Notes: a model not told the origin generated them from the sequence alone. A stretch of 64,000 nucleotides of DNA from Veillonella tobetsuensis (GCF_001078375.1 NZ_BBXI01000002.1:1-64000), one strand, 5' to 3'. Positions 37,042 through 45,436 are shown, counted from the first letter of the stretch. Translations and numbers: made by a program.

Positions 37042-37176
37042 CAGGCTAAATACCTAGCTTATTAAATGATATAGGTAGCATTTATTACTTGAAATCCTAT
37101 ATCATTTAGGATATACTTATTAAGCGTATTTTGATAAATATAATTTTACAAAATGTATTTTGTGGAGTATATTATT

Positions 37177-37779
37177 ATGACCTCAATACTAAAGAAATCT
37201 TTGTTGATGGCGTTAGCTTGCGTCTGTATAGGTACTTATGGAGTTGTTGAGGCTCAAGGTACTACGGATGCACAAACTAAAGTTTCTGGACCCTTAGAAA
37301 TGTTTGTTGAAGCAGCTGTTCCTGGCGTTGTTATGCCAAGTCCTGTACATGTGTTTACCACTGTAGACGCAGCGTCTGAATATATAGGGTTTAGACCTCA
37401 GATGCCAAAGCTATTGCCTGTAGGATTTAATATTCAATCTGTCATTACTATTGAGAAAGATATTTTACAAGTTGTGTACGTGTATGAACCCGGTATAGAT
37501 TCGTACGTAAATAAAGCCGGTGGTGCTCTTATTTTTTATCGTACATCTACTAAATTAAAAGGTGATATCAGCGATGACCATAAGATTCATAAGGTTATAG
37601 AAACTGAAAGTGTAGATGGTACAAAGGTTACTTTCAAAGGTGGTAAGAAAATGGTCTATCTTGCATCGTGGATGAAAGATGGACAAAATCACTCTTTAGA
37701 ATTTCAGCGTCCCGTTACACGAGATATGGCGAAGGCTATTATCCATAATATTGTTGAGGAAAAATCACATACAAAATAA
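37177..37779 (+). CDS. exported protein, DUF4367-like, paralogue a
   Basis: This 200-residue protein has a signal peptide (1-26, cleaved near VEAQ). The mature part contains ...PQMPKLLPVGFNIQSV, DILQVVYVYEPG, a TKVTFKGGKKMVYLASWMKDGQNHSLEF block and a C-terminal RDMAKAIIHNI helix. This alternation, with a W..DG..(Y/H)S strand near the end, resembles the DUF4367 domain; that match is from memory. The next gene is a close paralogue, and a third lies at 44755. Function is unknown. Confidence 0.75.
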   Translation: MTSILKKSLLMALACVCIGTYGVVEAQGTTDAQTKVSGPLEMFVEAAVPGVVMPSPVHVFTTVDAASEYIGFRPQMPKLLPVGFNIQSVITIEKDILQVVYVYEPGIDSYVNKAGGALIFYRTSTKLKGDISDDHKIHKVIETESVDGTKVTFKGGKKMVYLASWMKDGQNHSLEFQRPVTRDMAKAIIHNIVEEKSHTK

Positions 37780-37825
37780 ATGTGTTTTTAATAATTTTTA
37801 TGTTACGCGAAGGGAGATTATACCC

Positions 37826-38410
37826 ATGGTAAAAAAATTTGTATTAATGGCAATTGCATGTGCTTGTGTAGGTTCTTACACTGTTGCTGGTGCGCAAGGC
37901 ACTTTTGATGTAAAACCAGATCCAGCTAAACCTAGGGTAGCAGAACAGGCAGCGCCTATAGTTAGTATGCCAAGCCCATTTCATGAGTTTGCTACTGTGG
38001 CTGAGGCTGCAAAATACATGAACATTACACCTCAAATGCCTAAAGTATTGCCTGTAGGCTATAATATTGAGTCTGTAAGTACAATCAATAAAGATGTTTT
38101 GCAAGTTGTGTATGTTTACCAAGCTGGTGAAGATGCAACGCGAAACCAAGCGGCAGGTAAGCGTATCATTTATCGCGTAGGTACTACAAAAGGTGATATC
38201 AGTGGTAATCATAAGGATTATCGCGTTACAGCTACAGAAAAGGTAAACGGTACAAAGGTTACTTTCAAAGGTGGCGAAAAAATGGTATACCTCGCTGGTT
38301 GGACAAAAGATGGTCAAAACCATGCGATGTACTTTGAACGCCCTGTAAATCGCGACATGGCAAAAGCGATTATTGCTAACACTGTAGCACCTACAGCACA
38401 TACAAAATAA
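37826..38410 (+). CDS. exported protein, DUF4367-like, paralogue b
   Basis: This 194-residue protein has a signal peptide (1-24, cleaved near AGAQ). It shares with paralogue a the blocks QMPKVLPVGYNIESV, VLQVVYVYQ, GDISGNHKDYRV and KVTFKGGEKMVYLAGW. The start at 37826 is preceded by GAAGGGA. It lies 46 bases after paralogue a, so they are probably one transcript. A structured segment and a terminator follow at once. Confidence 0.75.
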   Translation: MVKKFVLMAIACACVGSYTVAGAQGTFDVKPDPAKPRVAEQAAPIVSMPSPFHEFATVAEAAKYMNITPQMPKVLPVGYNIESVSTINKDVLQVVYVYQAGEDATRNQAAGKRIIYRVGTTKGDISGNHKDYRVTATEKVNGTKVTFKGGEKMVYLAGWTKDGQNHAMYFERPVNRDMAKAIIANTVAPTAHTK

Positions 38411-38484
38411 TATAACAGTCCAGCCTAGTGGGATAGGCATGCGAGCTGTGGTGAAGCACTCGCATGGACACTGTAAGGGTTATA
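38411..38484 (+). ncRNA. candidate structured RNA, three-way junction
   Basis: An outer helix TATAACAGT.../ACTGT...TTATA encloses two hairpins: GCCTA-GTGGGA-TAGGC (38423-38438) and ATGCGAG...CTCGCAT (38439-38465, 7 bp). A separate terminator hairpin follows at 38491. The layout is that of a small riboswitch-like or 3'-UTR RNA ahead of a metal/peptide importer, but I cannot match it to a known family; it lacks the NiCo four-way junction as I remember it. Confidence 0.4.
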
Positions 38485-38490
38485 TAAGAA

Positions 38491-38519
38491 GCGGCTCCTC
38501 ATATGAGGGGCCGTTTTTG
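38491..38519 (+). terminator. terminator before the Nik-type operon
   Basis: CGGCTCCTCATATGAGGGGCCG is a compact self-complementary hairpin followed by TTTTTG. It either ends the paralogue a/b transcript or is the expression platform of the structured RNA just upstream. Confidence 0.8.
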
Positions 38520-38536
38520 TTGGTATGCAAAACTTT

Positions 38537-38572
38537 CATAATGATAACGATTCTAAATACCCGTATGGGTAT
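38537..38572. promoter_or_regulatory. Fur-box-like site and ATACCC-N4-GGGTAT operator
   Basis: CATAATGATAACGATTC (38537-38553) resembles the Fur consensus. Immediately beside it, ATACCCGTATGGGTAT (38557-38572) repeats the arms found at 6034-6050 before exbB. Both lie 70-105 bases before the permease start. Regulation by a CsoR/RcnR-like repressor and by Fur is inferred from motif form only. Confidence 0.5.
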
Positions 38573-38641
38573 ATCTATCTAAGTATTACATTGATAGAAT
38601 ATAAATATAGCTATTTTGTGATAAAGAAGGCAGGTGATGTA

Positions 38642-39592
38642 TTGTATCGATTAATACTACAGCGTTTGGCGAGTATTGTAGGTATTTTATTGGTAGTTAC
38701 TATCGGTACATTTGTATTGATAAAATTATCTCCTATCGACCCCGTGTCGATGAAGTTTAATCTCGTAGGGGCTACACCAGATCCAGTTGTAGTTGCACAG
38801 ATACGAGAGCAGTTAGGGCTCAATGACCCTTGGTGGCAACAATACCTACGTTGGTTAGGTCAAATTGTACAAGGGGACTTTGGTGAGTCTATTCTGTATG
38901 CTTTACCAGTAGCGACCATTCTTGGTGGCGCCTTGCCTAATACCTTGGGGCTAGTATCCTTAGCTCTTGTTATGGGGATAGTGGTGACCATACCGCTCGG
39001 TATGTTATCTGCAAAGTATCAAGACTCATGGATTGATCATGGAGTTCGTCTCGTTACATTCCTAGCATTAGCAATCCCTGGGTTCTGGGTCGGTTTATTA
39101 TTACTGTACTTATTCGGTGTTAAATTACAGCTAGTGTCGGTAACGAATACCAATGGCTTTTCTGCCTATGTATTGCCCGCGGTAACCCTTGCTTTATGGA
39201 TATGTGGCCTCTATATTCGTCGATTGCGCAATGCTATTTTAGAAGTGTCGCGACAGCCCTTTGTACAGGGGGCGCGAGCATTAGGATTGCCAGAATGGAT
39301 GGTCTACACCCGTTACATATTCCCTCATGTGGGACTTATGTTGTTGCCTATGATGGGGGTAACTATGGGCGCTATGCTAGGTGGCTCTGCCGTTATTGAA
39401 ACGGTATTCTCCATAAAAGGTATTGGTTACATGATGGTACAAGGCATTATGGCTCGCGATTATATATTGATGCAAGGTTATATCATCTGGATTACCTTGG
39501 TGTTCATCGTAATTAATATCATCATTGATGTATTGAGTGTTTGGCTGAATCCGAAGCGAAGAGCCGCCATAAAAGGAGGCTCTTATGAATAG
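38642..39592 (+). CDS. ABC importer permease, NikB/DppB type
   Basis: The permease has 316 residues and six membrane helices: LQRLASIVGILLVVTIGTFVLI at the N-terminus, the typical periplasmic REQLGLNDPWWQQYLRWLGQIVQGDFGES and the coupling block ARALGLPEWMVYTRYIFPH. TTG at 38642 was chosen, after AGGTGA, because longer frames would read through the operator. It overlaps nikC-like by 8 bases. Family members import nickel, nickel-chelates or peptides. Confidence 0.87.
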   Translation: MYRLILQRLASIVGILLVVTIGTFVLIKLSPIDPVSMKFNLVGATPDPVVVAQIREQLGLNDPWWQQYLRWLGQIVQGDFGESILYALPVATILGGALPNTLGLVSLALVMGIVVTIPLGMLSAKYQDSWIDHGVRLVTFLALAIPGFWVGLLLLYLFGVKLQLVSVTNTNGFSAYVLPAVTLALWICGLYIRRLRNAILEVSRQPFVQGARALGLPEWMVYTRYIFPHVGLMLLPMMGVTMGAMLGGSAVIETVFSIKGIGYMMVQGIMARDYILMQGYIIWITLVFIVINIIIDVLSVWLNPKRRAAIKGGSYE

Positions 39593-40394
39593 ACAAAAGC
39601 CCTATACTTTATACGTTATGTTGGTATTAGCAGCTCTGTGGATCGCATTTTTCTTATGCGCTCCCTATATAGCACCCTTTGATCCTGAAACGACGAGTAT
39701 CGCGGACCGCTTACAAGACATTAGTAGTACCCATCTATTAGGTACGGACCAACTCGGTCGTGATGTGTGGTCTCGTATTCTGTACGGTGGTAAAGCCTCT
39801 TTAGGGATTGCTTTCACCATCATTGGCATTAGTGGGGCCATCGGTATCGCTATTGGTGGATTAGCAGGATTTTCTACGCCTCGTATTGACCGCTGGCTAT
39901 CTCGTTTGATTGATTTGGTACTAGGGTTCCCGAACATGGTGATTGCCATTGCTTTCATCGGTATTATGGGACCTAGCATAACGAATGTAATCATTTCCTT
40001 GTGCATTACGAAATGGGCGGAATATGCCCGTATCACTAGAGGCCTCGTACAGATTGAACGCCACGCGGAGTATATTACCTTTGCTCGTATGTCAGGTGCT
40101 TCAAATCTACGAATTCTGTGGCGCTATATTCTGCCGAATGTATTGCCACCGTTGGTGATCGTTATTATTCAACATTTAGGGGACGCCATCATTTTGGTAG
40201 CCAGTTTTTCGCTCATCGGCATCGGTGTACAACCACCGGATCCGGAGTGGGGCGCGATCCTGTTGAGTTCCCGAGATTTTCTACAAACGGCGCCGTGGCT
40301 GCTAATTTACCCGGGGCTCGCTATTTTTATTACTGTTGTTTTATTTAACTATATTGGTGATGCGTTGCGCGATGCCCTCGATGTATCTCGTTAA
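39585..40394 (+). CDS. ABC importer permease, NikC/DppC type
   Basis: The permease has 269 residues: APFDPETTSIADRLQDISSTHLLGTDQLGRDVWSRILYGGKASL is the DppC/NikC N-terminal signature, with the coupling block ARMSGASNLRILWRYILPN. It has about six helices. AAAGGAGG precedes the start inside the previous gene. The partner permease lies upstream and the binding protein downstream. Confidence 0.9.
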   Translation: MNRQKPYTLYVMLVLAALWIAFFLCAPYIAPFDPETTSIADRLQDISSTHLLGTDQLGRDVWSRILYGGKASLGIAFTIIGISGAIGIAIGGLAGFSTPRIDRWLSRLIDLVLGFPNMVIAIAFIGIMGPSITNVIISLCITKWAEYARITRGLVQIERHAEYITFARMSGASNLRILWRYILPNVLPPLVIVIIQHLGDAIILVASFSLIGIGVQPPDPEWGAILLSSRDFLQTAPWLLIYPGLAIFITVVLFNYIGDALRDALDVSR

Positions 40395-40460
40395 CCGTGC
40401 TGTGTATAGATTTTTTATGGTGAAAGCCTCGACGAGGCAATGTATTTTAAAGGAGATATT

Positions 40461-41984
40461 ATGAAACGTTGGTTATTAGCATGTTTGTCCATGCTATGCA
40501 TGGTAGCTCTCTTAGTTGGTTGTGGCAATGATACTGCTAAAGACGACAAACAAGGGAAGCATATGAATGTTGGTTTGTATTGGTTTGGTGAAACATTAGA
40601 CCCAACTCACGAATGGGATGCGTGGACATTGACGCGTATCGGCGCTGGTGAAACATTGGCAACGGTAACACCAGATATGAAATTTACTCCACAATTAGCA
40701 GACTCCTGGGAAAATGTGGACCCTACAACATGGAAATTCCACATCCGTGAAAATGTTAAATTCCACAATGGCACTCCAATGACGCCACAAAAGGTAAAAG
40801 AGTCCATCGAGTACACAATGAAACAAAGTGCTCGTTCTGCAAAAGCTGTTAAGATTGAATCTATCGCAGTAGATGGTCAAAACTTGATTATTAAAACAAC
40901 AGAACCTAATGGTTCCTTGTTATCTAGCTTGACTGAACCAGCTTTCGTTATCATGGACACTGCAGATCTTAAAGACGTAGCATCTAAACCAGTTCTTACA
41001 GGTCCTTACAAAATCACTTCTTTCAAGAAAGGTGAAACAATTGAACTTGCAGCCTTCGCAGATTACTGGGGCGGCAAACCAGGTCTTGATTCTGTAACTG
41101 TAAAAGATATCGAAGACAACAATAAACGCGCGATGGCGTTGCAATCTAAAGACGTAGACGTAATTCAAAAAGTGGACTCTGCTAACCGTAGCTTGTTCAA
41201 AGACGGTTTCAATATTCAAGACGTTGCTGGCGTTCGTGTGTTTATGTTGAAAGCAAACAATACAGAAGCATCTCCATTACATGATAAAGCTGTGCGTTCC
41301 GCTATTGCTCATATCATTAACTATGATTCCATGGCTAAAATCATTGGTAATGGCTCTACACCAGGGGCGGCACCATTCCCTCCATCTGCCAACTTAGGCT
41401 ATGATGCGATTGCTAATAAACCGATGACAGATGTAGCAAAAGCTGACCAAATCTTGACTCAAGCTGGTTACGCTAAGAATGCAAACGGCATGTATGCAAA
41501 AGATGGCAAAGAATTAGCGATTACTATTGCTATTTGGGGTAAAGACACAAGCTTATACGAAGAAATTCAACAAGAATTGAAACAAGCGGGAATCAATGTA
41601 ACACTAAAAAAACTACAAAGTCCTGATGAAGTAGATACACTTGGTACAGATGGTTTCGATTTAGTAGAGCGCAATGTAGTGACTATGTCTACAAACGATC
41701 CTTACTGGTTCCTCAGCTTATTCTACAAATCCGGTGCAAAAGCAAACGTTGGTGGCTACTCTAACCCTCAAGTAGATGCGTTAATCGACCAATTGTCAGT
41801 AACATTTGATCAAAACGAACGCTCTAATATTGCAAAACAAGCACAACAAATCTTAGTTGATGACGTAGCAGATATCTATTTGTTGTATCCAAGTGCAACA
41901 GTTGTATCCACTACAAAAGTTAAAAATGTACCAGTACATCCAATCGATTACTACTTATTAACAAAGGATTCTACTATTGAATAA
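40461..41984 (+). CDS. ABC importer binding lipoprotein, NikA/DppA family
   Basis: The protein has 507 residues with lipobox Cys21 (LLVGCG). It belongs to the SBP_bac_5 family: WTLTRIGAGETLATVTPDMKF near the start, LADSWENVDPTTWKFHIRENVKFHNGTPMT and a C-terminal NERSNIAKQAQQILVDDVADIYLLYP. The (R)-I-G-x-G-E-T-L segment is typical of Firmicutes nickel/metallophore-binding members, which favours nickel or a metal chelate over peptide, but this is not decisive. AAAGGAGA precedes the start. It overlaps the next ATPase gene by 8 bases. Confidence 0.85.
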   Translation: MKRWLLACLSMLCMVALLVGCGNDTAKDDKQGKHMNVGLYWFGETLDPTHEWDAWTLTRIGAGETLATVTPDMKFTPQLADSWENVDPTTWKFHIRENVKFHNGTPMTPQKVKESIEYTMKQSARSAKAVKIESIAVDGQNLIIKTTEPNGSLLSSLTEPAFVIMDTADLKDVASKPVLTGPYKITSFKKGETIELAAFADYWGGKPGLDSVTVKDIEDNNKRAMALQSKDVDVIQKVDSANRSLFKDGFNIQDVAGVRVFMLKANNTEASPLHDKAVRSAIAHIINYDSMAKIIGNGSTPGAAPFPPSANLGYDAIANKPMTDVAKADQILTQAGYAKNANGMYAKDGKELAITIAIWGKDTSLYEEIQQELKQAGINVTLKKLQSPDEVDTLGTDGFDLVERNVVTMSTNDPYWFLSLFYKSGAKANVGGYSNPQVDALIDQLSVTFDQNERSNIAKQAQQILVDDVADIYLLYPSATVVSTTKVKNVPVHPIDYYLLTKDSTIE

Positions 41985-42744
41985 ATCTGATTGTATCGTA
42001 TTTGATAAGGTTACAATTTCATATGGTGCGGAAGAGGCGGTGCGTAATGTATCCTTCTCCGTACCTAATGGCGAGGTCTTTGCCATTGTTGGTGAAAGTG
42101 GCTCTGGTAAATCTACCTTGGTTCGTGCCGCCTTCGGCATGTTAAAACAAGCTAGCATTAGCGGTCAAATTTTGTTAAACGGCACCGATGTTTCCACTTT
42201 AAGTGATGGCGATTGGCGACAACTACGGGGCACAAAGATTTCCATGATTTTTCAAAATCCCAGCGCCTATCTAAACCCAAATCGAACTGTGGAAAATCAC
42301 TTCAAAGATTTATTCCGTGCCCATGGTGAAAGCTACGATGTAAGCCTCGTTATAGATATGCTTAATCTCGTTCACTTAACTGACGGAGAGCGTATCTTGC
42401 AGTCCTATCCATTCCAATTGAGCGGTGGCATGCAGCAGCGATTGGCAATAGCTTTGAGCCTCATCTTGAAGCCGAGCATCGTATTTGCCGATGAACCGAC
42501 TAGTGCTCTGGATATGCTCGTGCAAGCCTCTGTGCTAGACCTTTTAAAAGAGGTAACACAGGCTCTTGGAGCAACAGTTATTATCGTAACCCATAATATC
42601 AAGGCGGCCGCACGCATTGCTAATAGCATTGGCGTTATGAATAAGGGACAACTCGTTGAAGTAGGCTCTACCGAAGAGGTTATGGCATGCCCAAAAGATG
42701 AGTATACTCGTATTTTGTTAGATTCCGTAATGAAAGTGGTGTAG
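41977..42744 (+). CDS. ABC importer ATPase, NikD/DppD type
   Basis: The protein has 255 residues: Walker A GESGSGKST, Q-loop SMIFQNPSAYLNPNRTV, signature LSGGMQQR, Walker B SIVFADEPTSALD and switch His in VTHNIKAA. The FQNP-x-(A/S)-x-LNP motif is typical of the Dpp/Nik ATPases. It pairs with the ATPase encoded next, one base later. Confidence 0.9.
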   Translation: MNKSDCIVFDKVTISYGAEEAVRNVSFSVPNGEVFAIVGESGSGKSTLVRAAFGMLKQASISGQILLNGTDVSTLSDGDWRQLRGTKISMIFQNPSAYLNPNRTVENHFKDLFRAHGESYDVSLVIDMLNLVHLTDGERILQSYPFQLSGGMQQRLAIALSLILKPSIVFADEPTSALDMLVQASVLDLLKEVTQALGATVIIVTHNIKAAARIANSIGVMNKGQLVEVGSTEEVMACPKDEYTRILLDSVMKVV

Positions 42745-42745
42745 T

Positions 42746-43486
42746 ATGATTCAACTTGAGAATATCTGTAAACAATATATAAACCACAATCATACGGTCC
42801 ACGCCGTTGATAACGTATCCTTTTCCGTGGCTCCCAATGAACGTGTAGGTATTGCTGGTGGTAGTGGTTCCGGTAAAAGTACGCTGCTTAGGCTGATTGC
42901 CTTATTGGAAAAGCCTACCTCTGGTAATCTGTGGCTCTTTGGTAAAGACGTAACATCCATTCAAAACTATACAGACATATACCGATCCATGCAGATGATG
43001 TTCCAAAATCCCTTGGCGGTGATTCCACCGAGGATGAACTTAGAAGCATTTCTCTTAGAGCCGTATATCAACTATGGGCTCATGGATATAGCCGCTGCAA
43101 AGGAAGATATCCGCCAATGGATTCAACATGTTGACCTACCTGAAACGATCGTTAACAAATACCCTCATGAGGTCAGCGGCGGTCAACTACAACGTGTTGT
43201 ATTAGCACGAATTATGCTGATGAACCCAAAGCTAGTACTCTTTGATGAACCTACATCAGCCCTTGATGCGGTGAACCAAAAACTAGTGCTAGACCTCTTA
43301 CAAAAACTACATAGGGAACAACCCTTCGGCTATGTGTTCGTCAGCCATGACATCGGACTCTTACAAGCCGTAACAGACCGAATCATCGTTATGAAAGATG
43401 GGCAAATCGTAGAAACCATCGAATCAAAACGACTTAAAGAAGCGGTACACCCATATACAAAAGCACTTGTGGAAGCAAGTTTATAA
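42746..43486 (+). CDS. ABC importer ATPase, NikE/DppF type
   Basis: The protein has 246 residues: Walker A GGSGSGKST, Q-loop QMMFQNPLAVIPPRMN, signature VSGGQLQR, Walker B LVLFDEPTSALD and switch His in VSHDIGLL. It closes the five-gene operon. At 246 residues it is shorter than peptide-type DppF (~320), which carries a C-terminal iron-sulfur region; the shorter form is seen in NikE-like members. Confidence 0.9.
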   Translation: MIQLENICKQYINHNHTVHAVDNVSFSVAPNERVGIAGGSGSGKSTLLRLIALLEKPTSGNLWLFGKDVTSIQNYTDIYRSMQMMFQNPLAVIPPRMNLEAFLLEPYINYGLMDIAAAKEDIRQWIQHVDLPETIVNKYPHEVSGGQLQRVVLARIMLMNPKLVLFDEPTSALDAVNQKLVLDLLQKLHREQPFGYVFVSHDIGLLQAVTDRIIVMKDGQIVETIESKRLKEAVHPYTKALVEASL

Positions 43487-43490
43487 AGAA

Positions 43491-43568
43491 AAGCCCCTGT
43501 TTGGATATGCTATTTTTACTGGAGAACCAGTAAAGGTAGTACATATCAATCAGACAGGGGCTTTTTTG
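43491..43568. terminator. long hairpin terminator after the Nik-type operon
   Basis: AAGCCCCTGT pairs with ACAGGGGCTT, followed by a T-run; inside lie GATATG/CATATC-type pairs and a TACTGG-AGAA-CCAGTA hairpin. The whole structure could serve both this operon and the convergent gene at 43634. Confidence 0.85.
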
Positions 43569-43633
43569 TATGGAAAAGTGGTTATCTACAATGTGTAGAT
43601 AACCACTCAATAGGTAATATTCTGTTTATAGTA

Positions 43634-43981
43634 TTATACAATTTCTGCTTTCAAATCGATAATATTTTTAGCTGCTACGCAACCAGGGCAGTCGCAGAAT
43701 TCTGCGCCTTCTGCTTTGATGTCTTTAGCGTGTTGTAATAGGTTGGCGGCGCCTTCTTCGCCAAGGATTTGTGTAGCAAGTTCAGAGCCTGCAAAGCCGA
43801 TTGTTTCATCGATAAGTGCAATGTTTTGTTCTGCTACGGATACGAGTTGTTTGGTAAGTTCTTCTTGTTTAGGTGTACCTTCTGCATTAATCCAAGATTG
43901 AGCGAATTCCTTTACTGTTTCATTGCTTGTAGGTGCATCTAATAAAGCTTGTACGAGTTGTGTTAATTGTGTATGTGTCAT
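43634..43981 (-). CDS. small protein with C-terminal CxCxxC cysteines, function unknown
   Basis: This 115-residue soluble protein is mostly helical by composition (MTHTQLTQLVQALLDAPTSN; LDAPTSNETVKEFAQSW). The only striking feature is a cysteine cluster near the C-terminus, EFCDCPGCVAAKNI, suited to metal or redox chemistry. The start at 43981 has GGAGGAA just upstream; longer frames do not. I do not recognise the family. It sits alone, convergent with the Nik-type operon. Confidence 0.75.
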   Translation of the reverse strand: MTHTQLTQLVQALLDAPTSNETVKEFAQSWINAEGTPKQEELTKQLVSVAEQNIALIDETIGFAGSELATQILGEEGAANLLQHAKDIKAEGAEFCDCPGCVAAKNIIDLKAEIV

Positions 43982-44288
43982 GATTATTTCCTCCATATAA
44001 TTACTAACTATAGTTTTGGAATAGTGCATTTAGTATCATATGAGCACCCATTCCTTTTGTTGAGTTCATTATAACACCTACAATAATTTTGAATAGTAGA
44101 ATGATTTGCGATAGATACTATCAAATAAGATAGATTTATGATGATAACTGGTTTAAATTTTTTGGGGAATAGAAAAGAGGAATGCTTTCACATTCCTCTT
44201 AAGCTTAGTTAGAATAAATCTGAGTGGCTACCCGTACGAGTTAAAGATAATACTATCTACTGCTAAGCACTAATCTCAACATAACTGA
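43982..44288. other. gene-free gap between the cysteine-cluster gene and the antitoxin gene
   Basis: No coding frame is supported. It holds the upstream region of the minus-strand gene at 43634 and, at 44174-44206, the terminator of the antitoxin gene. There is no room for a RelE/YafQ-type toxin frame, and none is visible on either strand. Confidence 0.6.
44174..44206 (-). terminator. terminator of the antitoxin gene
   Basis: AGAGGAATG and CATTCCTCT form a 9-bp stem around CTTTCA. On the minus strand it is followed by TTTTCTATTCC. Confidence 0.7.
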
Positions 44289-44570
44289 TTACTCCGATCC
44301 TAAATCCTCAATCATTTCTTTTACATTAGCATATGATTTTGCTTTTATTTTTCCTGCTAATATATCTTTCGTTTCTTGAATAGCAGCTTCTGTTTCTGGA
44401 TTATAACGAGGTTGTTTAGGTTGAAATGGAAATCCGCCTTCCATTAGTGATGTGTGGAGAAAAATATTAATCGCATCAGTTACGGATATGCCAAAGCTAG
44501 CATATAGTGCTTCTAATTGTGCTTTTACAGCTGGCTCGATACGCAAACTGATAGAGGCCGTTTTAGCCAT
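44289..44570 (-). CDS. RelB/DinJ family antitoxin, orphan
   Basis: The protein has 93 residues with the ribbon-helix-helix start typical of RelB/DinJ (KTASISLRIEPAVKAQLEALYASFGISVTDAINIFLH). Such antitoxins normally precede a RelE/YafQ-type RNase gene, but the 300 bases downstream contain only a terminator. It is either a solitary regulator or the remnant of a two-gene module. An AATTGCA-rich promoter region with inverted TGCAA/TTGCA pairs at 44595-44650 may be its own operator. A good AGGAGGTGA site precedes the start. Confidence 0.85.
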   Translation of the reverse strand: MAKTASISLRIEPAVKAQLEALYASFGISVTDAINIFLHTSLMEGGFPFQPKQPRYNPETEAAIQETKDILAGKIKAKSYANVKEMIEDLGSE

Positions 44571-44754
44571 AGTATCACCTCCTGTTACTTATATTGTAAT
44601 GCAAATGCTATATAATTGCAATCTTATAAGTGCGAATTGCAAGCATAATACATATCTTTTTCTGGACGAAAAATATTTCTGAATATAAGAATATTAGCTT
44701 TTTAGGTGATATAATTAACTTACTATATATAGTTTGTTTGCAGGGGATTGTATC

Positions 44755-45387
44755 ATGAAAAAGGTTGTATGTGTGTTAGCTACGTTAGCTTTTATAGGTT
44801 CCATCAATGTTGTGTCCGCAGATGATTTGATGAGATTCCGTCTTAATGGTAATTCTATTTATGATCAGCCTTATGGTGATCGAAATGAGTTCCCATGTCC
44901 CGATGGACTTGGTAGTTGTACTATAACTGATAGCGACTATAAAGGTATTCGTAAAGGTCAATCACTAGAGGTGTTTGATACTGTATTTGAGGCTAAGCAA
45001 CATTTGAACTTTAAACCGCAGTTGTCAAGTGGTTTAGAGGGATTACGTTCCGTACATGTATCCATTGTGGATCACGATGTATTACAAGTTGTGTATGCCT
45101 ATCATGAGCTTTTAAAAGGAACATATTTTGACCGTGTAGACGATATGCCAAAGTATATTAAGTATCGTGTATCGACTCTATCTGGTAATATCGCAGGTGA
45201 TTATAAGGATTATTTACCTCAGAAAACCGATGTTATCAATGGTATGACGGTAACCTATCGAATGGTGGATGACGCCGTTTACTTAGCATCTTGGGAATAT
45301 AAGGGGCAGAACCATGTGTTTTTATTTAATGAGCCTATTTCTGTTGAGCGGGCAAGAGAAATGATTAACAGTGTAGGTACTAATTAA
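44755..45387 (+). CDS. exported protein, DUF4367-like, paralogue c
   Basis: This 210-residue protein has a signal peptide (1-22, cleaved near VSAD). It is the most divergent of the three paralogues: FKPQLSSGLEGLRSV, DVLQVVYAY, GNIAGDYKDY and DAVYLASWEYKGQNHVFLF align with the proteins at 37177 and 37826. Two extra cysteines (FPCPDGLGSCTI, near residue 45) are not in the others and could form a disulfide. CAGGGGA precedes the start at 44755. Function is unknown. Confidence 0.72.
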   Translation: MKKVVCVLATLAFIGSINVVSADDLMRFRLNGNSIYDQPYGDRNEFPCPDGLGSCTITDSDYKGIRKGQSLEVFDTVFEAKQHLNFKPQLSSGLEGLRSVHVSIVDHDVLQVVYAYHELLKGTYFDRVDDMPKYIKYRVSTLSGNIAGDYKDYLPQKTDVINGMTVTYRMVDDAVYLASWEYKGQNHVFLFNEPISVERAREMINSVGTN

Positions 45388-45424
45388 GTTTATTACTGTA
45401 CTATCTTTTTAAGCCTGATTAGCT

Positions 45425-45430
45425 TATAAT
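45425..45430 (+). promoter_or_regulatory. -10 box for candidate antitoxin RNA A
   Basis: A perfect TATAAT, reading toward the hairpin at 45503-45546. No clear -35 box is seen. Confidence 0.45.
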
Positions 45431-45436
45431 ATACAT

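Noticed and set aside
37844-38440. 198-codon open frame on the minus strand over the exported paralogue b
   Set aside because: The plus-strand gene has a signal peptide, ribosome site and two paralogues; the minus frame reads into the structured RNA region and has no support.
38411-38484. NiCo (czcD) or yybP-ykoY riboswitch
   Set aside because: Only three helices are visible, and the repeated junction motifs I remember for those families are absent.
38525-38641. Longer N-terminus for the NikB-like permease
   Set aside because: It would translate the Fur-like box and the ATACCC operator, adds no family-like residues, and lacks a ribosome site; TTG at 38642 follows AGGTGA and begins the normal helix 1.
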